Below are positions 54,401 through 64,000 of a stretch of DNA of 64,000 bases, one piece after another. Source of the DNA: Centropus unirufus (taxonomy: Eukaryota; Chordata; Aves; Cuculiformes; Centropidae); NCBI GenBank assembly GCA_013397695.1, contig VYZI01000195.1:248001-312000 (forward strand), written 5' to 3'. The number at the start of each line of letters is the position of its first letter. Position 1 is the first letter of the stretch. Position numbers and translations under genes: made by a program. The notes under the pieces are model-generated. The model did not search any database and was not told the origin of the DNA. It saw only the letters and a program-made list of their open reading frames with translations.

Positions 54401-56147
54401 GCATATTTTATATTTAAGTGAAACCTATAAGGCAGAGTTATGACTTAATAGAATATGTTCAGATTTTGCACTTTAAAACATTTTAATATTTACTTTTCTA
54501 TGTACCAAGGAGGTATTAAATATTTCAAAAAATACTCAACTTACATAAAACAAAAGTGAACGAATGTCTCCTGTGTTCCCAGGAACTAAGTCACATATTC
54601 ATGGGTATGGCTATCAGTCCACAAAGTTCAATAATCAATATTACTTCAGGTACAAACAAAATAAGCCATTGGATTTTGCTAGAGTCGTTCCTGTATTGGA
54701 CTGCAGTAACTCTGGATGCAATACTGCTGCATAACTCTGATGTGTGGCCTTCTTATAGAAGCCATGCTTGTGTACAGAAATGTCTGCTTTTTGCCATGAT
54801 GTGACAGCATGCATGTTCTTCAAGATGTGAGAACCACATCATTGCCCCTACCCAGCCTATGATGTGACTAGGGGCTCCAGCCTGCAGTCAAGAAAGGCCC
54901 AAAAGGCTCATTAGTCAGTGCAATAATTTCTTTGGCAAACATATCCTTCTAGGCACTCAACAGCCCAAGCTAGTTTGAGCAGATAACTATTCAAGAGAAC
55001 ACGAGCTAGATTACTTAATATACTGTGCCTTATAGTCATCAAGTCTGACTGGATTCTCTTTCTGTGCAAAATGACAGAAATCTTCTAATGGCAGAAAAAT
55101 GGCATATTCTTAATATGGCCCAGGCACGTAGTTTCTACACAGCTCCTGAGTATTTGCCCACTCTAGCTCATATTCTCCACAGCGAATTTTCTGTAGGATT
55201 GGTTTTCAAACTCAAATGGTCCTCTGTTGACCACCCTTTAACACCATGCTGCTTTCTCTTTTAGTACTCCTGCTAAGCCCTTTCTCTTCTCATCCAGCTC
55301 CCTTCACCTGCTGCTTCTCAATTTCTTAACAATAGCACCTTATTTACCCCATGCACTTCTGCTGTTCCTTTATACTGATTCTTTCTGATGTGCCCTTTGT
55401 CGTTTTCTACCTCTTGTATGATTCATTTCTGCTTCAGTTGTGCCTAATGAAGCAAAAGCCTTTCCTCCTCTCTTCTTTGTGTCTCAGGCTAATTGTCTAT
55501 TTGATAGATTTCTTTCAGTAAGCACAGGCTTTTCTACGTACCTTTTTCCTTTCTGTACCTTCCCAGAGATCAAAACCACACATTCAAATGTTAGATTTTA
55601 TAACATATTTTATTGTCATTATTCTGTTGCTTTCACTCCCTCCTTTCCTTTCTCTTTTTAAAGTGGTACTACAGTATTTTCTGATCAGTTGTATACAAAT
55701 TACTGTCCATTTTCATACTCTCAACCACTTCTATGTTAGTCTCCTCTATATAATAATTCCCTCTATATCCAAGATAAAAAAGTGAGCCTGAGTGTATTGC
55801 AATGTCTTACTAGAGAGTCTGGGTAAATGAACTTCTTTCAGATGAAAGTAGCTGTAGTAGTCTCATGTACTAACAATATACATACGTACTCTTTTTTATC
55901 TTTTACTTTAATTTGTGAACATTCTTCCATTCAGCTTCTCAGTTCTTCCTCTCTATTAGATAACATACTTTATAGATCTAACATTTTGTACATCTGCACA
56001 CCATATAGCAGTCTTAATTTAACGAGAGTGCCTTCTCTAATTTTTCCTTATTTTTTCTTCCTGAATATGTAACATTTTTGGCAGCAATATTTTAGTGATT
56101 GTCTTGTAAATTGTCCAGCTAGCCTAGTAGCCTCTGTCAAAACTTAA
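36451..56147. other. KITLG upstream intergenic sequence, proximal
   Basis: I see no coding exon with splice and domain support. Scattered frames of up to 168 codons (for example 51,417-51,923 and 47,535-48,014, both minus) lack recognisable domains. A C-rich patch at about 44.58-44.83 kb is compositionally distinct but unidentified. An AT-rich stretch with many TATA-like strings lies at about 53.09-53.23 kb. Most of the stretch holds nothing I can name. It is likely to contain distal regulatory elements of KITLG, whose regulatory domain is known to be large in mammals. Confidence 0.7.
50820..50856. repeat. (AAAC)n(AAAT)n compound microsatellite
   Basis: AAAC units pass directly into AAAT units over about 37 bases, upstream of KITLG. 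Confidence 0.9.
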
Positions 56148-56315
56148 TGAATCATAGAATTGCAAAATTTCCCAGGTTGAGGAGACATCAGAAGATCTCT
56201 CCTCCAAACTCCATCTATGCAGTAGTCTCTTCTTAGGTACTGGAAGACTTCTATTAGATCTATCCTAAGTATTCTGTTCTCCAGGAGAACAAATGCAGAG
56301 GCAGAGAGAGCCTAC
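56148..56315 (-). mobile_element. Probable CR1 3'-end fragment, minus strand, eroded
   Basis: The plus strand starts TGAATCATAGAATTGC, followed by CCCAGGTTGAGGAGACATC, then TACTGGAAGACTTCTATTAG and TTCTCCAGGAGAAC. This order matches the reverse complement of a CR1 3' end and the last part of its ORF2, with many substitutions. The right boundary is unclear because the match fades into AT-rich sequence before the next, much older CR1. Confidence 0.6.
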
Positions 56316-56569
56316 AGTATTACTTCCCCAGAATACTCTCCAGACTTCCAAGAATTTGTGGCTCAGTGCCTAAATTTCTATTCCAGGGACGATGATTTTT
56401 TAATAGCCCATGAACATACTGTCCTTTTTAACTCTTAGAAAACTTTGTGGAAAAAAGTTTCATGGCTCAGCTATGTTGCCTTGTTTGTTTTGACCCGGCC
56501 TATCCCTAATTTTATTTGATGAGTCCTATTGGAAGGAAGAGGATGCAGTCTATTTAGTGGCATAACAAT

Positions 56570-57069
56570 ACTCACTGTTTTCTTCTCAATACTTTTCAAC
56601 TTTTTTTGTTTTTCTGGTACTTATTGAGTACTGAGCACAGAAACATCTACTATAATCCTTGAACTCGTTCTTGTGGGATACTGATCCACTAACATTTTTG
56701 TTTTATCTTGTGCAGGATTTTACATTTATCTTCACAGATTCTTATCTATCATTTTAACATCCAGTTTATGTCTTGTTCTTTCCTACTACACATCATACCT
56801 GATGCTTATCTTTACTATCCTTGACTAATGTAAGAATCACAGGAAATATTGTCACCTTGCTATTTTCTAAATTTTTGAGCAGCACAGTCTCGGCATACAT
56901 ACATTAGACCTTCTTCCAGGGATCAAATTAATCGTCCCTGGTGTTTCCTATCTTCATGCTGTCTTTAATTAATAAATAAATATTCTCAGCTATTCTAAGT
57001 CCCCACACGAGCTTTTGAAGAAGTACCATATTGGATGCCTTTATAAATCCAAGTAGACTGCAGAGGCTG
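56570..57069 (-). mobile_element. Ancient L3-like CR1, part 1 (3' half), minus strand
   Basis: On the plus strand the order of landmarks is that of the reverse complement of old amniote CR1/L3-like elements: a CAGAAACATCTACTATAATCC patch near 56,638, GTGCAGGATTTTACATTTATC near 56,713, and ATGCCTTTATAAATCCAAG near 57,034. These correspond to the C-terminal half of ORF2. The copy is heavily mutated and has no open frame. It is interrupted at 57,070 by a solo LTR and continues after it. Assignment is by pattern memory; a repeat-library search would settle the subfamily. Confidence 0.7.
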
Positions 57070-57816
57070 TGCTATGGTTTAATCCCAGCTAACAACTAAT
57101 CACTACACAGCCACTTGCTCTTTCTCTTCCTTCATGAGAATAGAGAGGAAGTGAATTAGAAGGATAAAAGCATTTACTAATTTACATTTGTAATGCATCT
57201 GCATTTACTAATCTCTCTTGCACTGTTGTTTAGTGTGCTGGCTTCCTTTTGCTTTTCTCAAATCTTTCATGATGGGGAGTATGCACATCCTTTTACCTTC
57301 ACTACAGTCTCAGAATCATGCTCAAGCTGCTAGCAGAGATTTGCCTCTTTAAGTGAGCTTTAAATCAACCTCATGGGCTGAGTTTATGAACAGTTAATAA
57401 TAATAATAATAATGAAAATAAGAAAGAGAGAGATAAAATCCAGCGAACACAAGTGATGCACATGAAAACAATTACCACCAAGTGACCAATGCCCAGCCAG
57501 TCCCTGAGCAACCGCCCCTTGGCCAGCCTTTCCTCCTGTTGTATTGCTGAGCATGATGTCATACGGTATAGAAAATCCCTTTATTCAATTGGGGTCAGCT
57601 GTCTTGGCTGTGTCTTCTCCAACCTTCCTGTGCATCTCAACCTCCTTGCTGGTGGGACAGTGTGAGGAGCAGAAAAAGCCTGACTTCATGAAAGCACTTC
57701 TCAGCAATAGTGGAAACATCCCTGTCATCAACAGTGTTTCCAGTTCCAATACTAAACAGAACCTCACACCAGCTACTATGAAGAAAACCAATTCTACCTC
57801 AGCCAAAACCAGCACA
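57070..57816 (+). mobile_element. Solo LTR of an avian endogenous retrovirus (ERVL-like), with internal insertion
   Basis: The left end is TGCTATGGTTTAATCCCAGC, followed by ACTACACAGCCACTTGCTC. The body contains an AAT repeat (about 57,395-57,413), CCAATGCCCAGCCAGTCCC, GAGCATGATGTCATACGG and GGGGTCAGCTGTCTTGGC. The right end is CTCAGCCAAAACCAGCACA. TG...CA termini are present. Flanks GGCTG (left) and AGCTG (right) could be a 5-bp target duplication with one mismatch. The overall pattern is the abundant neoavian LTR family I associate with TguLTR5-type names. No internal retroviral genes are present, so this is a solo LTR left by LTR-LTR recombination. About 195 bases at 57,172-57,369 are foreign to the family. 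Confidence 0.85.
57198..57365 (+). repeat. Local duplicate copy A (inside the LTR)
   Basis: This segment matches 58,588-58,758 in the same orientation at roughly 88% identity by eye, with two one-base gaps. It begins at GCATTTACTAATCT and ends at AGCTTTAAAT. It interrupts the LTR consensus between AGGATAAAAGC and CTCATGGGCTGAG. The 12-base string GCATTTACTAAT also occurs at 57,170-57,181, just left of the copy, so the junction is complex. Confidence 0.85.
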
Positions 57817-58960
57817 AGCTGTATGTTCCCTATGAGCAAGATTCTTGCTTCCTTCAGACAATGCCAGGGGGATTGCAAAGCAAGGCCTTCCCTCCCAGTA
57901 AGACCTTGAGATCCCCTGCAGTTTATGGTACCTGTTTGGGTATCTGCTGATTCTGTTCTTCATTGTAATTGCTACTGATTTGTTCAGTGCAGATGATAAG
58001 CTTACTAGTCCCTTGCTTACTGGGTATGTCCTGGAACACATTTTAAAAACTGGCATCACATCTGCCCCCTTCTAGTCCACAGGCATTCAGGCACATCCAA
58101 CTCAAAGGTGGCATGTCCCACTTAGTCGCTGACACATTTTATCCTCCATTCTTGCTGAATGACATGTGCTTCTGGCGGTTATTACTAATTTTATTTATTT
58201 CTTCCTTAGACTCTTCTACCAATTCTTGAATATGAGTCAGATCCTCTAACAAGTTCCCAGTAAAGAAGGCTTCTGGCCTGAGAGCCTCTTCATGTGCATC
58301 CACAGTGAGCACAAATATAGAGGATTAATTTTGTTTCTTTTTTTATGGCCCTGTCATCCCTGAGTTCTGTTTTTACCCTCTGAATATCTGCTGGCTCTTC
58401 GGACTCCTTGTCAGACTTCCTGTGCTTGATAGCTTTGAAAAAATATTTATTGTTGTTTTTGTAAACTTTCTTCAAGTGGTCTTCTGGTTTGCCTTACTGT
58501 GATTTTTTTTTTTATTTAACCTGCCAAAGTTTCACCCTCTCGAGTTTCCATATTTGGACACCACTTCAACTTTTTCAAACTTGCCTTCTTGCATTTACTA
58601 ATCTTTCTTGCACTGTTGTTTAGCCGTGCTGGCTTCCTTTTGCTTTTCTCAAATCTTTCATGACAGGAAGAATGCACATCCTTTTTACCTTCAGTACAGT
58701 CTCAGAATTGTGCTCATGTGGCTGGCAGAGATTTAACTCTTTTAGCCAGCTTTCAAATATATTTTAGCTACCCTTTTTAGTGCATTTTTAACAAGCTTCA
58801 TCATTCCTAGGTACTTCTTGGAATTGATCACATTTGTAATTAGGATTTACAGGTTTATTTTGTTCCTGCGGCAAATGTTTTAAAGCATACTGTGGTCGCT
58901 TTCACAGGGATATTTTTTGTCAGTAAATCATGATTAATACAGCTGAGTTGAATTGAAATA
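57817..58960 (-). mobile_element. Ancient L3-like CR1, part 2 (5' half), minus strand
   Basis: This continues the element split by the LTR. On the minus strand, around 58,050-57,920, the translation contains PVFKMCSRTYP...KGLVSLSSALNKS and KNRI. This aligns with the reverse transcriptase region PVFKKG...NYRPVSLTSVPGK...IIKNRI of CR1 elements. Further right (58,290-58,475), YKNNNKYFFKAIKHRKSDK and DDRAIKKETK fit the linker between endonuclease and reverse transcriptase. The match fades near 58,960. The region 58,588-58,758 is the apparent source of a copy now inside the LTR at 57,198-57,365. Confidence 0.7.
58588..58758 (+). repeat. Local duplicate copy B (in the ancient CR1; probable source)
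   Basis: This copy is continuous with the ancient minus-strand CR1 on both sides, and TTGTTTAGCCGTGCTGGCTTCC agrees with that element. It is therefore the likely donor and the LTR-internal copy the derivative. The two copies start 1.39 kb apart. Confidence 0.8.
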
Positions 58961-61900
58961 GAACATGACTCCAGAGGGTAAAAAACACTATTATTTTTGT
59001 CCAGTCTCTTAAATACCCTTAAATTCCCTCTAAACACTTTCCTAGAACTCTTTTCTTTTGGAATTTAATTTTCTTCTAAGCTCTGGGATAGAGACAGGTC
59101 AAATGATTCTGCGTAGTGCAACCTACTGGATCAGTGTCGATCTGTTTGAGTGTGAGTCAAGTATACAGACAATTATTTTTTAAATGCTTTAGTATATCTG
59201 GTTAGACTCTGTTTCAGAAGCATCCTACCTATGTCTTGGCACAATCATGTGCTAATAAATGTCAGAAGAAAAGGATGAAGCAGGCTGCTTAGACCCTAAG
59301 GATTCACCTAATGCGGAGGAATCTTCATGAAATTCTTTAAAACACAGTTATAGCCCTTTTGTCTCACTGCATTCAATCTGAATAATTTTATTTTAATATA
59401 ATTAGTAACGTGTTCAAAATATATACAATAGCATGCACATTTCTGAAATGGATATCCCATAACTGAGCTGGAGAAAAAACCTGTTGAATTTACTGTAGGA
59501 AGCATGGTGATATCCACCAAAAAACCCAATTTGCACCATTGTCTCTAATTAATGTGAGAACAGTTATGTTAGTGCTGGCCACCTCTTACTATTTTTATAA
59601 ATATAGGATGTGATTCACTGGTGACTGAACATACAGTACAGAATACATCAGCTTGTTTTCATTATGTATCTTACAGAATTAATTACTCTGTTATTTTTCT
59701 TTAAAAGGTAAACTGAACAGCTTCATATTTTTGCCAAATATGTTCCAAGTGCATAATACAGGAAAATAAATCCATGTAAGTATATTAATACTCTCCTAGT
59801 CTTAGTGCCCTAAAAAGCTTCTTCACCTAATCAAAATATGAGTGAACATTTTTAACAAGTCTCCTTCAACCCAATGAGAGCCCTTGCTTAGATAACACTG
59901 TATAACCCCAGAAAGGGAAAAAAGGTAGTGTGTTTAGTTTAAGTTAAGTCCATTTAAGCATTTGATTCAGAAGGCATCAAGCAGGAGAATAAAACTGCTA
60001 CATAATTTTAAAGGTAATCTGCACTGGCCTTGCCAGGATCCTACTATTTGTCCTCTCCAACTCCATACTACACTCCCCTTAAGTCATCACTAGCAGTCAT
60101 CTGTCTGAAAAAAAAAAAGCTATTAAAATGCTATATTGATAAAGAGACATTTCAATTTTTTTTAATTTTTTTTTTTTAAATGAGTTAATTTTCTTCTAGG
60201 CTGGCTTTCACATCACCATGAAGTTAGAAAAGAATGGTAACTGGTGGTAAGGGCAGTGGAGGAAACAAGAAAAGCAGAAATTTCTGAAGCTGCCTCCCAC
60301 AAATATACACTTTTGACTTCACTGTTAGATAGATCTTTGTGACAATGGGCATTAGTGAAACATTTGAGATTGCTTACTACCACCTTCCAAGGCACCATCT
60401 AGCCATCCTTAAGGGCAGTCACTACAAAGGAAGAGAAACTGCAGCAACACAAAGTAGCTGGGATGAACAGGAAAAATATTTGCTGTAGTGACTTGTAGAA
60501 AATTGTATTTTGAAAGGCGGAGAAAGAGCTTATTTTTTGAAAAGAGTAGGCAAGAAGTTTTTTGCCTTAAGTCACATTTGTTCTTACCTGTTTAGTAAAA
60601 CTGGAATCTTCCCCAATTTCCACATTCTCTCACAGCCTTGCTAGAACTGATATATTTACTGAAATGCCACAGTTACTTTCCCTGTATCTGCAGTTGGCAG
60701 AAGATGTATTTAAATAAATCTGGGTGAAGGGATTAGCGCTACAGTGGTTTACACTGCATATTATATTTTTAGGAAAGAAAAAATAAAAACATTTTCTTTC
60801 AATGAAAGGACAAACTATGATAAAACCACCAGAAGCTATGCAATTTGGATGATTATGAAATCTTCACATTTTTGTCCAGGATGTGAATTATCTAGCTGCC
60901 AAGTCTGGAACTTGTGTCTTTTTGTGTCACAGTAGGCTAACTCCCTATTCACCACAGAGACTATCCCACAACTTATTTCAGAAAGTGGAGCCAAAGCAGG
61001 ATTGTATGGTTTACAATTGCTGTTAGCTAAAAGAGGGAGCTCACTAAGTAAATAAATTCCTCTTATTTTCCATCATGTACCATCTTCATAACTGCATAAC
61101 TGGGCAGTTTTTTAAGGTTTACTTCAACTTATTGCCTATTGAATCTGTCCTTTCTCCTTTTAGGAAAAAAAAAAAACCAACCCTGGTTCCCAATTTCAGT
61201 GGCTGGATTATATTGGATCAGAGCCTACTGTGGCTGCAGTTACTTACCAATGACAGAGCAGTGTTTGGGAGAATTGTCTACCAAAAATTTCTTCTTCCCC
61301 TTATTCCCACACCAAGATCAACACTTAAGGAGTAATAGTCCATGTTGCCTCTGCTCTTAGTGGACAATTCCTTTGTCATTCTTGTTGAATGGGGCTTCAG
61401 CTGAAGAACACTCCAGTGACTGAAGAAAAAGACATGAACCTGTTGCATTCAAAGCAGTGTTGATTGTACAGTGATTAAGTATGGAGCGCTTGAATAATAA
61501 GCCTATATACAAGCCCAGTAGCTGCTGATGTGTAGTGTTTGTATCTGGATGACTGCTCATTGATTTTGGCTGCTTCCATTCCCAAATGTTTTGGATTGGA
61601 TCTTTGCATGCAGTGAAAAGAGAATGTAGATTTTTGGCCACACTTATGTATTAGTTCCTTCTTCTTTTCCATATAATGGCTCAGTCTAGCCTCCCATTTT
61701 TAAGATTTGAAATTCATAGAAGAGGCCAGAAACATTTTAGTTTGATTAGCTTGATTGCTTAACCCAAATATATCGTAATAGTCTACAGCTTTAGTTTGCA
61801 GTGTGGTGACAGAAATGAAAGCTTTTTAATTTTCAGCTAAACTGCCTTCCTGGTACTTCTTTAATGTCTGCAGTGCAAGGAGTCTGAAGGTATTAAATAA

Positions 61901-64000
61901 AGTAAGCTAATGAGGGGGATGCATTAAAATGCTTCAAGTCTCTTAGCGTGGTTAGGTTTAGTTTCACTTTGGAAAACTAACTTCCCTTTTTCACAGGGAA
62001 AACTGACGGAAGAGGAACAATATTTTACAAAACACACAAAGGAATTCTAAATTCTAACTAAGAATAAGTTTTCATACATTTCAATCAGTTAAAAAGGGAA
62101 TAGTTTGTTTTGTTTCGGTTTAGTTTGTTTTCCTGAGGTACTAGACAGTGATCACGTTTCATTCATGTTGCTGCATGAATACTGGTAATCTCACAAGGAA
62201 TTTCGTTGTCTAATCCCTCAGAGAAGAAAGAATTGTTTTGGCATCCTGCAATTAACTTGCCTGGCCACGCACTCTGCAGGAGGGAGAAACGTGTCGCACG
62301 GAAACCACGCCTGTCAGAAGGTGATGGAGGTGGCTGGTGTCCTTAGTCATCTCCTAAGAAGGCCTTATCTTCTTCTATTGTGAGGTGCATACTTGGTTTC
62401 ACTGGAAAGATCTCTGCTGGAGATTAGGACAAGTGGAAGTAAGGGCACGGCAAGTGGGAGTTATGTGGCAGGCAAGAGAAACGTGGGAAGCAGCATGGTG
62501 ATTTTGAGGAAGCAGCTTAATAGGAAGGGAGCTGCACTGCTAATGCATAGAGGTTGGGGCAGACCTGAGAGGTAGAAGCCTGGTAGATTAGAAGTGTGAC
62601 TTATGACATTGTGGCAAGTCAAAAAGAGATGAAAGAGGAGATGGTGGCTCTTGTAAGGCGCCTTTTTATAGCCAGGTAATTGTATCACCCATCTTGTAAG
62701 AGACCTGTGCTGCTTGGGTTTTAGTTTGATGAAGTCAGAGCTAAAATGCCATGTCTATCCATGATATCTATCATCACAGAGAGAAAAAGTACTGAAAATT
62801 TAATTGACGATGAATGGTAGGTACTGTGCATATTAATAATGGTGTGTGGCGTTACAAACTGATCATTGTGAGGGTTTTTTTCTGATTAAGCTTAAAAGCT
62901 TGTTCTTGAATTTCAGCTCTCAATTTCCTAATGTTACTGTAGAATTACATAGACATCAGTTATGTTGGTTTACATAACCATGCTTTAGATAGTGGCAATA
63001 ATATATTTTATTATTTCTTTTAACTCATGGAAATAGAGTCCTGGGGACTGGTATTGGAGAGATTTGTAATTAACATTACACTGTAAAAATAGCACACTTG
63101 CTCCATGCATCTGACCTTTTTATATTAGTAACTAATGTTTATTTTAATGTCAAGACCATTCTTTTACTTTTTTTTTTTTGTAACTGCTGCTGTGCAAATT
63201 AATTAACATATTTGTAAATTCAATTATGGAAATCTGAAGATAAAAGTATATAATATACTAACATTTTGTCATTCTCTGTTTTCTTCACATGTTGTTTTCC
63301 AATAATTGTAAGCACTTCTATATAGGCAATGTATTGGATTGCACTCCAGGCTGCTGTGCTGTGTGAAGACAGCCAAGACAGCTCTAGAGAGTACCCACCA
63401 CACTCTGGCTCGGCACTCAGGGTGGATAAATCTCTGATATAGAAAGTACAGTGGTTTTCACTGGATATTATGGCTGTGGCTAGGTATGTTCGAATTCTTG
63501 TTTACTGCTAGCTCATGTATCATATCAATGTACTGCTATCTCTGTGGCATGACAGGCTATTTTTCTACATTTATTCCACACAGTTGGACAGATCATTGAG
63601 ATCTAATTGGGTCTTAAGGGGATAAACACACACATACACACACACACACATACATACAATTTATCTTGCATATCATGTCAAAAAAACCCTTCATTCATAT
63701 GCCACTGTGAAATTGTGACATTATTAAACCTTAAATTTTATCATTGTAATCTCTATGTATAGTGTTAAGCCTGTGGAATATATTTCAGTGAGTATATTTC
63801 TACTAGCTTCAAATCACATTTGTGCCAGTTCTTTGACGTACACATGATAAAGCCCACAGTGTGACATTTCAGAATGAGTATGCAAGGCTGGAACAAATAC
63901 AAGAACATTTATTATGTGTAAACTGAATAGATAAAACACAAAAAAAATCTAGAAGCATAATGCCAGTTTTGCAATCCATTTTTTTAAGAACAGAATCATA
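58961..64000. other. KITLG upstream intergenic sequence, distal
   Basis: AT-rich, with no gene recognised. It contains A and T homopolymers near 60,110, 60,160 and 63,168, a CpG cluster at 62,268-62,309 and the CA microsatellite. The window ends in ACAGAATCATA, which could be the first bases of another minus-strand CR1 3' end but is too short to call. Confidence 0.7.
63624..63659. repeat. (CA)n microsatellite with ATAC interruptions
   Basis: About 36 bases of CA repeat interrupted by ATAC units, in the far upstream region. Confidence 0.9.

Noticed and set aside
57544..57909. 121-codon plus-strand frame
   Set aside because: Lies mostly within the solo LTR, which does not encode protein, and runs on into CR1 sequence.
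63985..64000. ACAGAATCATA at the window edge, like the start of a minus-strand CR1 3' end
   Set aside because: Only about 11 bases are visible, not enough to call.
1..64000. Bacterial-type features: operons, CRISPR arrays, riboswitches, integrative elements, phage
   Set aside because: The composition, spliced exons, CpG island and CR1 elements show vertebrate nuclear DNA, and no such feature was seen.

Overview
The window is vertebrate nuclear DNA and almost certainly comes from a bird. It is AT-rich, has one strong CpG island (about 34.8-36.45 kb), sparse coding sequence split by long introns, CR1 retrotransposon relics of several ages, and a solo LTR of a type I know from neoavian birds. 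Most longer open frames are chance, repeat or CpG-island frames.

One gene is recognised: KITLG (KIT ligand, stem cell factor, Steel factor) on the minus strand. Its first three coding exons are here. Exon 1 (start codon plus four codons, in the CpG island) is at 35,441-35,455, exon 2 at 9,047-9,160 and exon 3 at 570-632. All three have canonical splice sites and phase-0 junctions, and together they encode the first 64 residues: the signal peptide and the N-terminal part of the cytokine domain. Exon 4 and everything after it lie beyond position 1. Intron 1 is about 26.3 kb and intron 2 about 8.4 kb. I compared the protein with chicken and human KITLG from memory, with no search.

The promoter is compact. 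A TATA box (35,701-35,708, minus strand) predicts a transcription start near 35,670-35,678. Just upstream lie a GGCAGC-type repeat, a polypurine tract with six GGG runs, and GC boxes. The roughly 215-220 nt leader contains two upstream ORFs. The longer has 34 codons, and its TGA overlaps the KITLG start codon in an ATGA arrangement.

Intron 1 holds a degraded CR1 on the plus strand (about 16.5-18.77 kb) and a CR1 3' fragment on the minus strand (19.43-19.9 kb). The two form an inverted pair. Upstream of the gene (36.5-64 kb) I see no protein-coding exons. An ancient minus-strand CR1 of the amniote L3-like type spans about 56.57-58.96 kb. A solo LTR (57,070-57,816) is inserted into it. Inside that LTR is a roughly 165-bp segment duplicated from the ancient CR1 about 1.4 kb away. 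A few candidate regulatory islands and microsatellites complete the picture.

I see no new multi-gene system. The points most worth a second look are the leader uORF abutting the KITLG start, the G-rich promoter architecture, and the locally copied insertion inside the LTR.
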